Notes under the pieces: model-generated
Told to the model about the DNA's origin: nothing
What the model saw: the letters and a program-made list of their open reading frames with translations, nothing else
The model's database searches: none
Program-made: the position numbers and the translations under genes
Origin: Rhodobacteraceae bacterium WFHF2C18
GTDB taxonomy: Bacteria > Pseudomonadota > Alphaproteobacteria > Rhodobacterales > Rhodobacteraceae
Reading direction: 5' to 3'
DNA length: 64,000 bases
NCBI GenBank assembly: GCA_002166865.1
Contig: NHTQ01000001.1
Coordinates: 992,001 to 1,056,000, forward strand
Part shown: one piece after another, positions 37,285 through 46,508 of the stretch
Numbering within the stretch: the stretch's first letter is position 1
How the letters are laid out: each line of letters begins with the position of its first letter

Positions 37285-37325
37285 CCCTTCCTTGCGCCGT
37301 CGGACAATCTTCGGGCGGCGCGGCG

Positions 37326-37832
37326 TCAGCCCCCAGCGGCCGGCCCTGTTGGGAGGAAATAAACCGTCGGCTCGCCCGCGTCGAAGGCGTCGTAACCGCC
37401 GCGGTGCACGATCTGGCGCGGGATGCGGACAGACGCGCGGGCAGCGGTGTCGGGGTTCCAGGGCCGGTCGGTCGTCACGCAAGCACCCTCAAGCCCGCCG
37501 TAATCCGGTTGCGGCGGTACTTCGCGCAGGAAATTCAACCCGGTCACGACCCGGCGGCCGTCCACGACGACCGATCCGGCGCCCAGGACACGCCGCTCGA
37601 CATGCTTGGTCAGGATCGACTGCTGGCGGCTTTGCGCCCAGACCCCGCAGACTTGTGTGCGGCCTGCGGCCTCGCGCAGGTCCACGGCCACCGTCAGCCC
37701 GCCGCCCGAGGTATAGCGGCCACCCGACAGGGACGGTTCCGATGACAGGCGCGCGACCCCGGACGCCGTGGCAACCGTGCAGGCCGCCGTGATGGCTGCG
37801 CCGAGGATGGCGAACATGCGGTAGCGTCTCAT
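37326..37832 (-). CDS. putative lipoprotein of unknown function
   Basis: The 168-residue protein has a short basic N-terminus, a hydrophobic segment and a possible lipobox ITAAC, then a beta-rich domain with two further Cys. I do not recognise the family. Codon pattern and composition look coding, but no strong ribosome-binding site is seen. An upstream in-frame ATG at 37850 is an alternative start. Confidence 0.55.
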   Translation of the reverse strand: MRRYRMFAILGAAITAACTVATASGVARLSSEPSLSGGRYTSGGGLTVAVDLREAAGRTQVCGVWAQSRQQSILTKHVERRVLGAGSVVVDGRRVVTGLNFLREVPPQPDYGGLEGACVTTDRPWNPDTAARASVRIPRQIVHRGGYDAFDAGEPTVYFLPTGPAAGG

Positions 37833-37946
37833 GGAACAGCCCCGAGTCACATGGTTTCGGTCGCGGCGCGGGCCCGCGCCCTACGGTTAAGATAGCCCGC
37901 CGAGCGGCGGCGGCAAAGGGGGGCCGGGCCCCGCGCCGCCCCGCCG

Positions 37947-38816
37947 TCAGGCCGAATCGGCCACCGCCGCGGTTTCCTCCAGCATCTCGGGATACCACTT
38001 TTCCAGCGTCGGAAGGAATTCGGCCCGGATGCGCGCGACCTGCGCGGGCGTGAGATCCTCGCGCCACGCGCCGGCCTGCCCCTTGGCGAAGAAGCTTTCC
38101 ATTCCCCGCGGCTTCTCAAGGAAGCCGTGCTCGCGCTCCTGCTTCTTCATCGCCTCGAAACTCGTGGCCTTCACGGCCCGGGCCAGCTTCCGAGAATCCA
38201 CCGGCACCTTGAGAAAACTTTGAAGCAATTTGCGAAACTCGGGCGCGGGTCGGGCCAGCATGTCCTCGTAACGCAAAACCGTGATTGGAAGGCCTGGCGC
38301 GCTCGTCCAAGATGTGACGTGATTGTCCCATCGCCCGATCGCATCATAAATGCCCGAAGGCGTTCCCATGATCGTTTCGGTATTCGCCATACGATCAATC
38401 GCAGTGGAGACATCGGCGGATTGATGCCGCGCGAACGACGGGGCAAGATCGAAGGGGTTTCTAATGATATAAATGGCCGCGGCGGTCACTTCGGGCGGGA
38501 TCAGGTCCTGCCCAAGATACTTCGAGGCCTGGCAATGGGTCTTAACGAAGTGATGATCCGGCTTCGAGCTCGCGATGAGGCGCAAGGCCTTTGGGCGCAC
38601 CTGGATCCATTCGGCGGGATTGTCGGCACGGTACTGCCCACCAACAGCCGCATCGAAGAAATCCTGCCGCACGTCGCCGGTGGTGAATTGCCTCAGGTTA
38701 TTGATGTCAGGCGCCTGGCCAGCTGGCATGAAATAATGCGCCAGGAAACTACGAAGCCACGTGTTGCCCGATTTCGGATAGGAAGCAAGCCAGATAATAC
38801 GCTGCAGATCAATCAT
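37947..38816 (-). CDS. sulfotransferase-domain protein 2 of tandem pair
   Basis: The 289-residue protein has the PAPS 5'-phosphosulfate loop YPKSGNTW near residue 13 and the 3'-phosphate motif IIRNPFDLAPSFARH. It should transfer sulfate from PAPS to a hydroxyl or amine of an unknown acceptor. It is paralogous to the gene upstream and coupled to it by an ATGA overlap. Confidence 0.85.
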   Translation of the reverse strand: MIDLQRIIWLASYPKSGNTWLRSFLAHYFMPAGQAPDINNLRQFTTGDVRQDFFDAAVGGQYRADNPAEWIQVRPKALRLIASSKPDHHFVKTHCQASKYLGQDLIPPEVTAAAIYIIRNPFDLAPSFARHQSADVSTAIDRMANTETIMGTPSGIYDAIGRWDNHVTSWTSAPGLPITVLRYEDMLARPAPEFRKLLQSFLKVPVDSRKLARAVKATSFEAMKKQEREHGFLEKPRGMESFFAKGQAGAWREDLTPAQVARIRAEFLPTLEKWYPEMLEETAAVADSA

Positions 38817-39643
38817 TCCAAATACCCAAAACGCTTCATTGTGCGTTCGTGATCGCGCATAATCTTGTCAGCGATATCATCGGGCAGTTCTCCTCGCCAA
38901 TATCCGCTTTTTCCCTTTCCAAAGAATCGATCGCTTTTTTGCGACCGCTCTACGAAACCACTTTGCTGTTCCTGCTTGGAAACCTCGTCGAAGCTGGAGA
39001 ACCTGATCGCCCGATCCAGGCGATCAGTCTCGACCGGCACGCCAAGATGCTCCAAAAGCTTAGAAAAGGCTGTTTGCGGGTCGTTTAGCATGTCCTCATA
39101 TCGCAGCACACAGATCGGATAGCTCGCGGGTTTCGTCCATTGATCGACATGTTCGGACCATGTGCCGAGGAATTGCGTCACGGTCGATTTATCGGCATCG
39201 TTGCTGTTGTCGCTTCGGCCGATCGCCTCTGCCGCTTTCTCGATGGTCTCACCATAGTGGCGCGCGTAGGAAATGACCATGTCCAGCGGATTTCGTACTA
39301 TGTAGATGGCCGAACGCGTGAACTGATCGGGGATGAGTTCAATCCCGAAGGCTTTCGAGCGAATGTTATGTGTCTTGACCAGGTTCACGTCGGCGTTGTT
39401 AGCAACAATTCCGCGTAACACCTTATTGCGCAAGGATAGCGTTAATGAGATGTCGCTGGGATTGATCTTTCGTCCGGCAACCATTTCGTAGGTGGACACG
39501 ATTGAGTCGCCCATTCCGAAACGGTGGACCTGGTTGATGGGAACGGGCGATTGCGCGTTCGTCAGATAGTTGGCAAGAAAGATCCGGGTCCAGGTATTGC
39601 CCGACTTCGGATAAGAGGCCAGCCAGACAATACTCTTCTTCAT
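38813..39643 (-). CDS. sulfotransferase-domain protein 1 of tandem pair
   Basis: The 276-residue protein has YPKSGNTWTRIFLANYL near residue 11 and IVRNPLDMVISYARHYG for PAPS binding. The gene is visibly richer in A and T than its surroundings, which suggests recent acquisition or different selection; I did not compute this. It is a paralogue of the downstream gene, overlapping by 4 nt. Acceptor unknown; glycans or lipids are typical for such bacterial enzymes. Confidence 0.85.
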   Translation of the reverse strand: MKKSIVWLASYPKSGNTWTRIFLANYLTNAQSPVPINQVHRFGMGDSIVSTYEMVAGRKINPSDISLTLSLRNKVLRGIVANNADVNLVKTHNIRSKAFGIELIPDQFTRSAIYIVRNPLDMVISYARHYGETIEKAAEAIGRSDNSNDADKSTVTQFLGTWSEHVDQWTKPASYPICVLRYEDMLNDPQTAFSKLLEHLGVPVETDRLDRAIRFSSFDEVSKQEQQSGFVERSQKSDRFFGKGKSGYWRGELPDDIADKIMRDHERTMKRFGYLE

Positions 39644-39689
39644 TTCGCGCCCATGCTGCCGGAAAACCTTGTCGGCGGAAAATAGAAAC

Positions 39690-39716
39690 GGCGGGGGGAT
39701 TTGTCATCCCCCCGCC
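39690..39716 (-). terminator. terminator of the porin gene
   Basis: An 11-bp perfect stem (39690-39700 with 39706-39716, loop TTGTC). On the minus strand it is followed by a T-rich stretch (GTTTCTATTTTCC). It lies 18 nt past the porin stop codon. Confidence 0.8.
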
Positions 39717-39734
39717 GCAAAAATCTTGCCGAGC

Positions 39735-40856
39735 TCAGAAGCTCAGGTTGATCGCGGTACCGATCAGCGTACCGTCGAACTCGTCACCGGCAGTCGCCTG
39801 ACCATCGGCCACGACGTTCGCAGCGTAGATATCCCAGTCAACGCCCGGCCCAAGATCGCGGCTGGCGCCGATACGGTAGGCCTGGTATTCGTCGTCGACA
39901 CCTCCGCCATTGTCGAATTCACCCTGGAAGGTGAGAGCTTCGAAGGACCACGGACCAGCCGCGTCATAGGTGGCACCCAGGCTCCAGCCCGACTCGTCAA
40001 AGGCACCGCCGGCGCCGCCGTTATCGTTCTCGGCATAGTGGCCACCCACGGTGATAGCGCCGAAGCCGACCTGCGCACCGATACCCCAGGTGTCCGGGTC
40101 GGAACGACCAGGAGCCGTGGCATCCGCCGTGCCGTAACGGGCACTAAGGCTCACGTCGGTCTTGCCGAAGCTTTGGCTGTAGTTCACGCCGATGTCGAAA
40201 ACGTCCGAAAGGGCAACGGCGTTCTTGTCTGATGCACCCGCGGAATTCGCGTTGTTAGCAACCGTACGCGCGTAGGACACACCGACAACCAGGCCATTGA
40301 AGCTGGGCGTGTAGTAGCTGATGCGCCCCGGGTCATTATTGCCGTCCAAAGGAAGGTAGCCCACCTCTGTATAGGCCGACAAGCCGGCGCCCAGGAACGA
40401 GTTGCCGATGGTGCCGCCGCTGGCTGCAAACGGCACGAAGGCCGAGATTGACGGCGAATTGATCGCCATCGACGTCACGCCGGGCGCGGCGACCATGGAC
40501 TTGTAGCCGGCCGAATTTTCGGCGCCGATATCCAGCTTGCCGAAGGTATCGGAGCTGATGGTCACGTAGGTCTCGTCAACCGACACGGCCTGCTGAGCTT
40601 CGTACTGGACATTCACGCCGAAGGTCAGGCCGTTGTCCAGCGTCACCGAAGGCGAGAAGATGATCTCGCCGGTCTGGTGATGCGCGACGCCATCGAGATC
40701 AGTGCCAGCAGCATTACCGAGCGTGCCACCGTTGTCGACGATTGCGACGTGCTGGCTCATGAAGCCGCCCCAGTCCAGGCTCCATTCCTGGGCTGCTGCG
40801 GGCGCAGCGGCAACGCCGAGGGCGATTGCGCTGGTGCAGAGAAGTTGCTTTTTCAA
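39735..40856 (-). CDS. outer-membrane porin with TTG start
   Basis: The 373-residue protein has a Sec signal peptide ending PAAAQ, followed by EWSLDWGGFMSQHVAI and alternating beta-strand sequence, ending in Phe (TAINLSF), the hallmark of outer-membrane barrels. It matches the general porin family of Rhodobacterales. No ATG fits: the codon before KKQLLCTSA is TTG (40854-40856) with GGAGGG five bases upstream, so TTG is the likely start. A perfect -35 hexamer (TTGACA) lies at 40947-40952, but no strong -10 follows. It should admit small anionic or neutral solutes. Confidence 0.9.
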   Translation of the reverse strand: MKKQLLCTSAIALGVAAAPAAAQEWSLDWGGFMSQHVAIVDNGGTLGNAAGTDLDGVAHHQTGEIIFSPSVTLDNGLTFGVNVQYEAQQAVSVDETYVTISSDTFGKLDIGAENSAGYKSMVAAPGVTSMAINSPSISAFVPFAASGGTIGNSFLGAGLSAYTEVGYLPLDGNNDPGRISYYTPSFNGLVVGVSYARTVANNANSAGASDKNAVALSDVFDIGVNYSQSFGKTDVSLSARYGTADATAPGRSDPDTWGIGAQVGFGAITVGGHYAENDNGGAGGAFDESGWSLGATYDAAGPWSFEALTFQGEFDNGGGVDDEYQAYRIGASRDLGPGVDWDIYAANVVADGQATAGDEFDGTLIGTAINLSF

Positions 40857-41145
40857 GGTGTCCCTCCATAAAGCAGGAAGTTTCGTGTTCCGCCGCACCA
40901 GAACTGGACACGGCTTGGGATTGGAATGCGGCAATTGCCCCCTGAGTGTCAACGCAGCGCCCGACGCCCCGTCGGTTGTTGCCCGGGATGTGACGTTTAA
41001 ATCACACACCCCCCTGCGGCCCCCTGCCGAATCCCGTAAATGGGCGCGATCGGGGCGGTTTTCCGCCTGTCGCGCGGCGGCTTGGGGCCGCCGTTGGGCG
41101 CATGGCGCGGCCCCGCACCGGCCCCGGTGCAGAATCGATTCCCCC

Positions 41146-42201
41146 TCAGGCGGGGTCGCCCATCGCCTCGATGTCGCCGGCCAGGGACAGGGCCGTGCGC
41201 AGGCCCGCCGCCGTCGTCACCACCATCGCCGGCAGCACCAGCCATTCCAGCGTCCAGGCCACGCCCGAGCGTTCCTGCTCGTGATCCAGGGCCAGGTGCA
41301 TGCCGGGCAGCTGGACGGCATTGTAGCGGGCCAGGGCCACAAGCACCTCGGCGCGCACCGGGTTCGCCTTGTGCCCCATGGCCGAGGAGCCGCCCCCGCC
41401 CGCGACGCGGGCCGCGTCGATCCCCTGCTGGGTCATCAGCGCCAGGTCATGCCCCATCTTGCCCAGGCTGCCGGACACCAGCGACAGCCAGTTCGCGAAG
41501 TCCGCCAGCGCGTCGCGCCGCGTGTGCCAGGCCTGGCCCGGGTCGCTCAGCCCCAGCTCCGCGGCCATCCCGGCGGCGATGGCGTCGCCGGCTCGGTCGA
41601 AACTGCCGCGGGTGCCGACGGGCCCGCCCAGTTGCAGCACGAAAAGCCGCCTGCCCACCTCGTCCAGGCGCGCGCGGTGATCGGCCAGCGGCCGGCGCCA
41701 TTGCGCCAGACGGTCCCCGGCCGTCACGGGCAGGGCCGCCTGCATCCTGGTGCGCCCCATCAACGTATTGGCGCCGAAGCGGCCCTCGAGGTCGACCAGC
41801 GCGGCCTCCAGCGCGTCAAGACGGTCGCGCAGGGTCTCGCAGACCGCGCGCAGCGCCAACAGCAGGGCGTTGTCGGTGACATCCTGCGATGTCAGCCCCC
41901 GGTGCACGGCCCGGTGCAACCGTTCGGGCACCTGTTCACGGATCTGCCGCACCAGATCCGGCACGGGCACGCCGTCGCGCGCCGCCGCCCGGGCCAGGCG
42001 CGCGGCATCGATGCGCGCCGCGCTTATGGCGGCGGCGGCCTCTTCGGCCTCGGCCCGCGGGACTTGCCCCACCGCGCCCAGCGCGCGGCTGTAGGCGGCC
42101 TCGACCCGCAGCATGTCGGCGCGCTGCGCGTCCTCGCCCATCCGGCTGGCCGTCTCGTCGTCGCCGGCCAGTGCCGACAGCCAGCCGCCCGGAAGGGTCA
42201 C
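41146..42201 (-). CDS. pcaB: 3-carboxy-cis,cis-muconate cycloisomerase-like protein
   Basis: The 351-residue member of the fumarase/argininosuccinase superfamily has the signature GSSAMGHKANPVRAE, plus TSQDVTDNALLLAL and ANTLMGRTRMQ. PcaB converts 3-carboxymuconate to 4-carboxymuconolactone in protocatechuate degradation. Length fits the short alphaproteobacterial form. The start is GTG at 42199-42201, overlapping the upstream stop (GTGA); an apparent longer fusion frame is an artefact. No pcaHG, pcaC or pcaD genes are seen in the window, so the substrate should be treated with care. Confidence 0.82.
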   Translation of the reverse strand: MTLPGGWLSALAGDDETASRMGEDAQRADMLRVEAAYSRALGAVGQVPRAEAEEAAAAISAARIDAARLARAAARDGVPVPDLVRQIREQVPERLHRAVHRGLTSQDVTDNALLLALRAVCETLRDRLDALEAALVDLEGRFGANTLMGRTRMQAALPVTAGDRLAQWRRPLADHRARLDEVGRRLFVLQLGGPVGTRGSFDRAGDAIAAGMAAELGLSDPGQAWHTRRDALADFANWLSLVSGSLGKMGHDLALMTQQGIDAARVAGGGGSSAMGHKANPVRAEVLVALARYNAVQLPGMHLALDHEQERSGVAWTLEWLVLPAMVVTTAAGLRTALSLAGDIEAMGDPA

Positions 42202-43031
42202 GGCGCGCCCCGCAGGCCAAGGATCGCCCGCGCCTCGGCGCAGGTGGCCACCGGGCGGGCGTGCTTCTCGCAAAGGGCGGCGGCGCGCTGAACCAGCGCG
42301 GCGTTGGACGGCGCCAGTGTCCGGCGGTCCAGTCGCACATTGTCCTCCAGCCCCGTCCGGGTATGCCCGCCCGCGGCGATGGCCCATTCGTTGACAACGA
42401 TCTGGTTGGGCCCGATGCCGGCCGCGCACCAGTTGGCCGCCGGCGCCCGCTCGCGCATGATCTTGACGTAGAAGTCGAAGACCTCCCGATCGGCCGGCAT
42501 GGCGTTCCGAACGCCCATGACGAACTGGACATAAAGCCTGCCGTGAAGCCGCCCCTCGCCGTGCAGGCGGATGGCCTGAAGGATGTGGGACAGATCGAAG
42601 GCCTCGATTTCGGGAGTGATCTCGTGCGCCTGCATCTCGCCGGCCAGCCAGTCCACCAGATCGGGCGGATTCTCGTAGACGCGTGTGGGGAAGTTGTTCG
42701 ACCCCACCGAGAGCGATGCCATGTCGGGCCGCAGGGGCAGCATCCCGCCGCGCGCGCGCCCGGCGCCGGAGCGTCCGCCAGTGGAGAACTGGATGATCAT
42801 TCCCGGGCAGTGGCGTGCGATCCCGTCCTGCAGCCGGGCAAATCGTTCCGGGTCCGAGGTGGGCAGGCCGTCGTCGGTGCGCACGTGGCAATGGGCGATG
42901 GAGGCGCCGGCCTCCCACGCGGCATGGGTCGATTCCACCTGCTCGGCCACGCTGATGGGGACGGCGGGGTTGTTGGCCTTGGTGGGCACCGACCCGGTGA
43001 TCGCGACACAGATGATGCAGGGATTGGCCAT
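42198..43031 (-). CDS. beta-keto acid cleavage enzyme (BKACE, DUF849)
   Basis: The 277-residue TIM-barrel enzyme uses acetyl-CoA to cleave a beta-keto acid into acetoacetate and a CoA ester. Family motifs are visible: ICVAITGSVPTKANNP at the N-terminus, IAHCHVRTDDGLPT with the zinc-binding His-x-His, and GGHTRTGLEDNV near the C-terminus. It is coupled to pcaB by 4 nt. One BKACE subgroup is reported to act on beta-ketoadipate, the end product of the pca pathway. The ATG at 43029-43031 has AAGAAGGA upstream. Confidence 0.9.
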   Translation of the reverse strand: MANPCIICVAITGSVPTKANNPAVPISVAEQVESTHAAWEAGASIAHCHVRTDDGLPTSDPERFARLQDGIARHCPGMIIQFSTGGRSGAGRARGGMLPLRPDMASLSVGSNNFPTRVYENPPDLVDWLAGEMQAHEITPEIEAFDLSHILQAIRLHGEGRLHGRLYVQFVMGVRNAMPADREVFDFYVKIMRERAPAANWCAAGIGPNQIVVNEWAIAAGGHTRTGLEDNVRLDRRTLAPSNAALVQRAAALCEKHARPVATCAEARAILGLRGAP

Positions 43032-43109
43032 CTTGATCCTTCTTCGCGGGCCGCCGCATCGGCCCGTGCCCAGAAATACAGCAAGCACGCCGGCCTGCAA
43101 CAGGGCCGA

Positions 43110-44363
43110 TCAGGCCCTCTTCGCGACGCGCGACGGCATCCGTTCGGCGAAACGGCCGCCCTCGGCCCGGCGGCGCGCGCCCGCCTCTTCCGCCCGATCC
43201 CCGGAATCGAGGGCCTCAAGCCGCAGCCCCGCGTGCGCATAATGCGGCTTTGCCGCAGCGCGCAGCCCCCGCAGGCGCGCGGCCATCGCCCGCTTCTTGT
43301 GAACCTGGTGCGGCTGGAAATGGTCGTAGTCGCGCGGCCCGTGTTCGCGCCCCCCAACCAGATCGCCGGCCGCGACCGCCGCGTCGAACAGCGCCCCGCC
43401 CCGCGCCGTGCGCACGATCACCCCGTTGAACCCCGCATCCTCGCCCACCGGCGCCCCGTCGGGCCAGATGTCGGCCGCCGCGATGTCGGCGGCTTCGCCG
43501 ATGGCATCCGGGCAGAGCTTGCAGCGCGTCTGGATATGCCAGCCCGCCGCGTCGCCCCACATCTGGTTGTAGGTCTTCTCGAAGGCGCGGCCGTCCTGCG
43601 TTTCCACGCGCGTGCGGCCCGGGTTGCCGTAGCCGCGATACCGGAAAAGCGACAGTTCGTCCTCCTCGATGCCGAATTCCTCCAAGACCTGCCAGGATTT
43701 GCCCAGGTCCGAGGCGCCGCCGCAGACCATCACCAGCAGGGCGACCAGCCAGCGATCCAGCCGCGGGTCGGCCTTGGCCCGGGCGCGCACAGCCCCCGCG
43801 TCGCAGGGCTTGGCGATGATGGCGAAGGGCCGCGCGCGGGCCAGGGCCGCCTCCAGCCCCGCCAGCGTGTCCGACGGGCCGTAACGTGACCCGGCCCGCG
43901 CCACGACCTGTTCGGCCGTGTCGCTCATGACCCAGCGTGACCGCATCGGGCGGTCGGGATCGGCGGCGCAGTGCAGGATGAAATCCGCCTTCCCCGTCGT
44001 CAGCAAATGCACCCCGAGCGCGGTGAGCACGCCGCCGGTCGCTGCGCGGAACCGGATGTCGGCATCGCCCGCCCATGCTTCGCCCATGTGCCGCCAGGCG
44101 CCCCAGACGGGATCGACCCGCGCGCCCTGTTCCGCCTCCGCTTCGGCCACGGTACCGGGACAGGCCTCCAGGATCGCGGCGTCCACCGCCGGGTCCGCAG
44201 TGCCGCAAGGCGCGGGCCGCAGGCGGCCTTGCGGCGTCACGACCATGCGCCATTGATCCGGCCCCAGCGCTTCGCACAGGCCGCAACCGATACACAGGCC
44301 GTTTTCCACCACCTCGCGGATCGACTGCGGGCGCCGCGCGCCCCGTGCGCGCGGCGCCGTCAT
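43110..44363 (-). CDS. FrhB-like (coenzyme F420 hydrogenase beta) iron-sulfur flavoprotein
   Basis: The 417-residue protein has an N-terminal cysteine cluster (CIGCGLC near residue 24), a central FrhB N/C region with AKPCDAGAVRARA, and a second cluster RCKLCPDAIGEAADIAAAD. The family includes F420-dependent subunits and unrelated reductases such as the divinyl chlorophyllide reductase BciB. Rhodobacterales are not known to make F420, so it probably uses flavin with ferredoxin as electron source; substrate unknown. The start overlaps the upstream GST-like gene by 4 nt. Confidence 0.82.
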   Translation of the reverse strand: MTAPRARGARRPQSIREVVENGLCIGCGLCEALGPDQWRMVVTPQGRLRPAPCGTADPAVDAAILEACPGTVAEAEAEQGARVDPVWGAWRHMGEAWAGDADIRFRAATGGVLTALGVHLLTTGKADFILHCAADPDRPMRSRWVMSDTAEQVVARAGSRYGPSDTLAGLEAALARARPFAIIAKPCDAGAVRARAKADPRLDRWLVALLVMVCGGASDLGKSWQVLEEFGIEEDELSLFRYRGYGNPGRTRVETQDGRAFEKTYNQMWGDAAGWHIQTRCKLCPDAIGEAADIAAADIWPDGAPVGEDAGFNGVIVRTARGGALFDAAVAAGDLVGGREHGPRDYDHFQPHQVHKKRAMAARLRGLRAAAKPHYAHAGLRLEALDSGDRAEEAGARRRAEGGRFAERMPSRVAKRA

Positions 44364-45061
44364 GCCAGGACCCTGCGCAACGAGCGCTCGATCTCGCCGC
44401 CGCAATAGACATCGCCGAAGCGCGCATCGGTATCGGCGCGCATGTCCACGATGGCCGGCAGGGCCGCGACCCGGTGGCTGAGCGCGGCGACCCGCGGGGC
44501 GGCCCGTTGCAGGCAGTCCTCGATCCGGGGCAGCTTGTCGGCCATGGTGAACCACAGGATCGTTGTCACCAGATCGGCCAGGCCCGGGCCTTCGGTGCCG
44601 AGGATATGCCCGCTTTCCCGCCCCAGGCCGTGACGCAGGCCCGTCTCCTCGAAGATCCCCATCCAGCGCGGCAGGCGCCCGGCGAAAAAGGCGTCCCAAT
44701 CGGACTGCGTCCACATCTGCTCGCCCCCGTGGCGGGTGACTTCCTCCAGCACGTCGTGGGCATCGCCCACGATCTTGTGGGTCAGGGCCGCGCGCCGGGG
44801 ATCTTCCGGGATCAGGTCGAATGCCGCGCCGAGATGGGCAAGGATCGCAGGCAGTTGCGCCAGGTACAGATCCGCCGCCCGGTCATGCAGAAGGGGCGGC
44901 GCCATGAAGGGCGCAGGCTGCGCCGCGACATCTGCCTCCATCCTCTCGGCGACCGCATCGGCTCCGGGCTCGTCCCAGTCCTTTCCGGCATGGGCCAGGA
45001 CGGCCCGGACGAATTGCCCCCGGAAGGGGATGGGCCAATAGAAGAGCGTGTAATCCGCCAT
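44360..45061 (-). CDS. glutathione S-transferase-like protein
   Basis: The 233-residue protein has a thioredoxin-like N-terminal half (YTLFYWPIPFRGQFVRAVLAHAG) and an all-helical C-terminal half, as in the GST superfamily. The catalytic residue is not obvious; the early Tyr may serve. The ATG at 45059-45061 has GAGG five bases upstream. It is coupled to the FrhB-like gene downstream and starts 7 nt past the aldehyde dehydrogenase stop. Confidence 0.75.
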   Translation of the reverse strand: MADYTLFYWPIPFRGQFVRAVLAHAGKDWDEPGADAVAERMEADVAAQPAPFMAPPLLHDRAADLYLAQLPAILAHLGAAFDLIPEDPRRAALTHKIVGDAHDVLEEVTRHGGEQMWTQSDWDAFFAGRLPRWMGIFEETGLRHGLGRESGHILGTEGPGLADLVTTILWFTMADKLPRIEDCLQRAAPRVAALSHRVAALPAIVDMRADTDARFGDVYCGGEIERSLRRVLA

Positions 45062-45068
45062 CGTCACC

Positions 45069-46508
45069 TCACCGAATGCTGATCGCCACGTTCTTCGTTT
45101 GCACGTAGTTCAGAAGCGCCTCGCGCCCCTTTTCGCGCCCGTAGCCGGATCGGCCGTAACCGCCGAAGGGCGTTTCCACCCCGCCGGCGAACCATTCGTT
45201 GACGAAAACCTGGCCCGCGCGCATCGCCCGCGCGGCGCGCGTGGCCCGGTCCAGGTCGCGGGTGAAGACGCCACCCACCAGCCCGTAGGGCGTGCCGTTG
45301 GCGATGGCGAGGGCCTCCTCCTCGTCCGCGAAGGGCATGACGGACAGGACGGGGCCGAAGACCTCTTCCTGCGCGATTTCCATTTCAGGCGTCACGCCGG
45401 TCATCACGGTGGGCTCCAGAAAGGCACCGGGGATGTTCATCTTGCGTCCTCCGGCGGCCACCTGGGCACCCGCCTCCTCGGCCCGCGTGACCATCGCGGC
45501 GGCGCGGTCGCGCTGGCCCTCGGACACCAGCGCCCCCATCCCGGAGCCGGCCGCGTCCCGTTCGATCCCCGGGCCGACCGAGAGTCCCCGGGCGACCTTG
45601 ACCGCGCGCTCCACCAGTTCGGCATGGCGGCTTTCATGCACCAGCACCCGGCTCATGGCCGAACAGACCTGCCCCGCGTTGAAATAGATGCCGCGGCGGA
45701 TGTCGCCCTCGAAGGCGTCGAGATCGGCATCCGCGTGGACGATGGCCGCCGACTTGCCGCCGAGTTCCAGAACACAGGGCACCACGTTGCGCGCCGCCGC
45801 CGTGGCGATCGCCACACCGGTGGGCACCGACCCGGTAAAGACGATCTGGTTCACCTGCGGATGGGCCGCCAGGGCCGCGCCCGCCTCCTCGCCCCAGCCA
45901 CACAGGACGTTCACCGCCCCCGCGGGCAGCCCCGCGGCCGCCGCCGCATGGCCGAAGCACGCGCTGGCAAGCGGGGCCAGTTCGGGCGTCTTGACCACGC
46001 AGGCATTGCCGGTGGTCAGCGCCGCCGATATCGAGCGCGCAGCGATCTCGACGGGAAAGTTCCAGGGCACGATCTGCGCCGATACGCCGTAAGGCTCCAG
46101 CGCGGTGAAGTCGAAATACCCCTGCCCCAAGGGCACCTGCCGCCCCTCGAGCGTGGCCGCCTGGTTGCCATAGTATTCGAAATACTGCGCCGCGCCCGCG
46201 ACCTCGCCGCGGGCTTCCCACAACGTCTTGCCCTGCTCGCGACACAGCGTCAGGGCGATCGCCTCGGCATTGTCCAGCAGGTAGCGCCCCATGGCCTGCA
46301 CCAGCCGTCCCCGCTCGATCGGGCGCATGTCGGACAGGGCGCCGGACAAATGGACCCGCCGCGCCGCCGCCACGGCGGCGTCGACATCCGCCGCGTTGGC
46401 CATCGCCTGCCGGGCCAGCACCTCGCCCGTTCCCGGATCGATCACATCGGTCCATCCGGCCGCGCCCGCGCCCCACGCGCCGTCGATGTAGTTCTGCCCG
46501 TCTTTCAT
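45069..46508 (-). CDS. NAD(P)-dependent aldehyde dehydrogenase
   Basis: The 479-residue enzyme has the catalytic Glu in LELGGKSA and the catalytic Cys in NAGQVCSA, with the NAD-binding segment FTGSVPTGVAIA. It oxidises an aldehyde to a carboxylate. It follows the amine-oxidase-like gene by 107 nt on the same strand, so the aldehyde may come from that enzyme. The ATG 46506-46508 starts MKDGQNYIDGAW, the usual family opening. Confidence 0.93.
   Translation of the reverse strand: MKDGQNYIDGAWGAGAAGWTDVIDPGTGEVLARQAMANAADVDAAVAAARRVHLSGALSDMRPIERGRLVQAMGRYLLDNAEAIALTLCREQGKTLWEARGEVAGAAQYFEYYGNQAATLEGRQVPLGQGYFDFTALEPYGVSAQIVPWNFPVEIAARSISAALTTGNACVVKTPELAPLASACFGHAAAAAGLPAGAVNVLCGWGEEAGAALAAHPQVNQIVFTGSVPTGVAIATAAARNVVPCVLELGGKSAAIVHADADLDAFEGDIRRGIYFNAGQVCSAMSRVLVHESRHAELVERAVKVARGLSVGPGIERDAAGSGMGALVSEGQRDRAAAMVTRAEEAGAQVAAGGRKMNIPGAFLEPTVMTGVTPEMEIAQEEVFGPVLSVMPFADEEEALAIANGTPYGLVGGVFTRDLDRATRAARAMRAGQVFVNEWFAGGVETPFGGYGRSGYGREKGREALLNYVQTKNVAISIR

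Noticed and set aside
37833..37946. GC-rich self-complementary stretch after the sulfotransferase genes, possible terminator
   Set aside because: Several short GGGCC/GGCCC pairings are possible, but there is no single stable stem with a T-run.
41146..43059. A long open frame that looks like a fusion of the keto-acid enzyme region and PcaB
   Set aside because: The first part is an out-of-frame reading of the BKACE gene with no family motifs. PcaB begins at its own GTG, which overlaps the BKACE stop.
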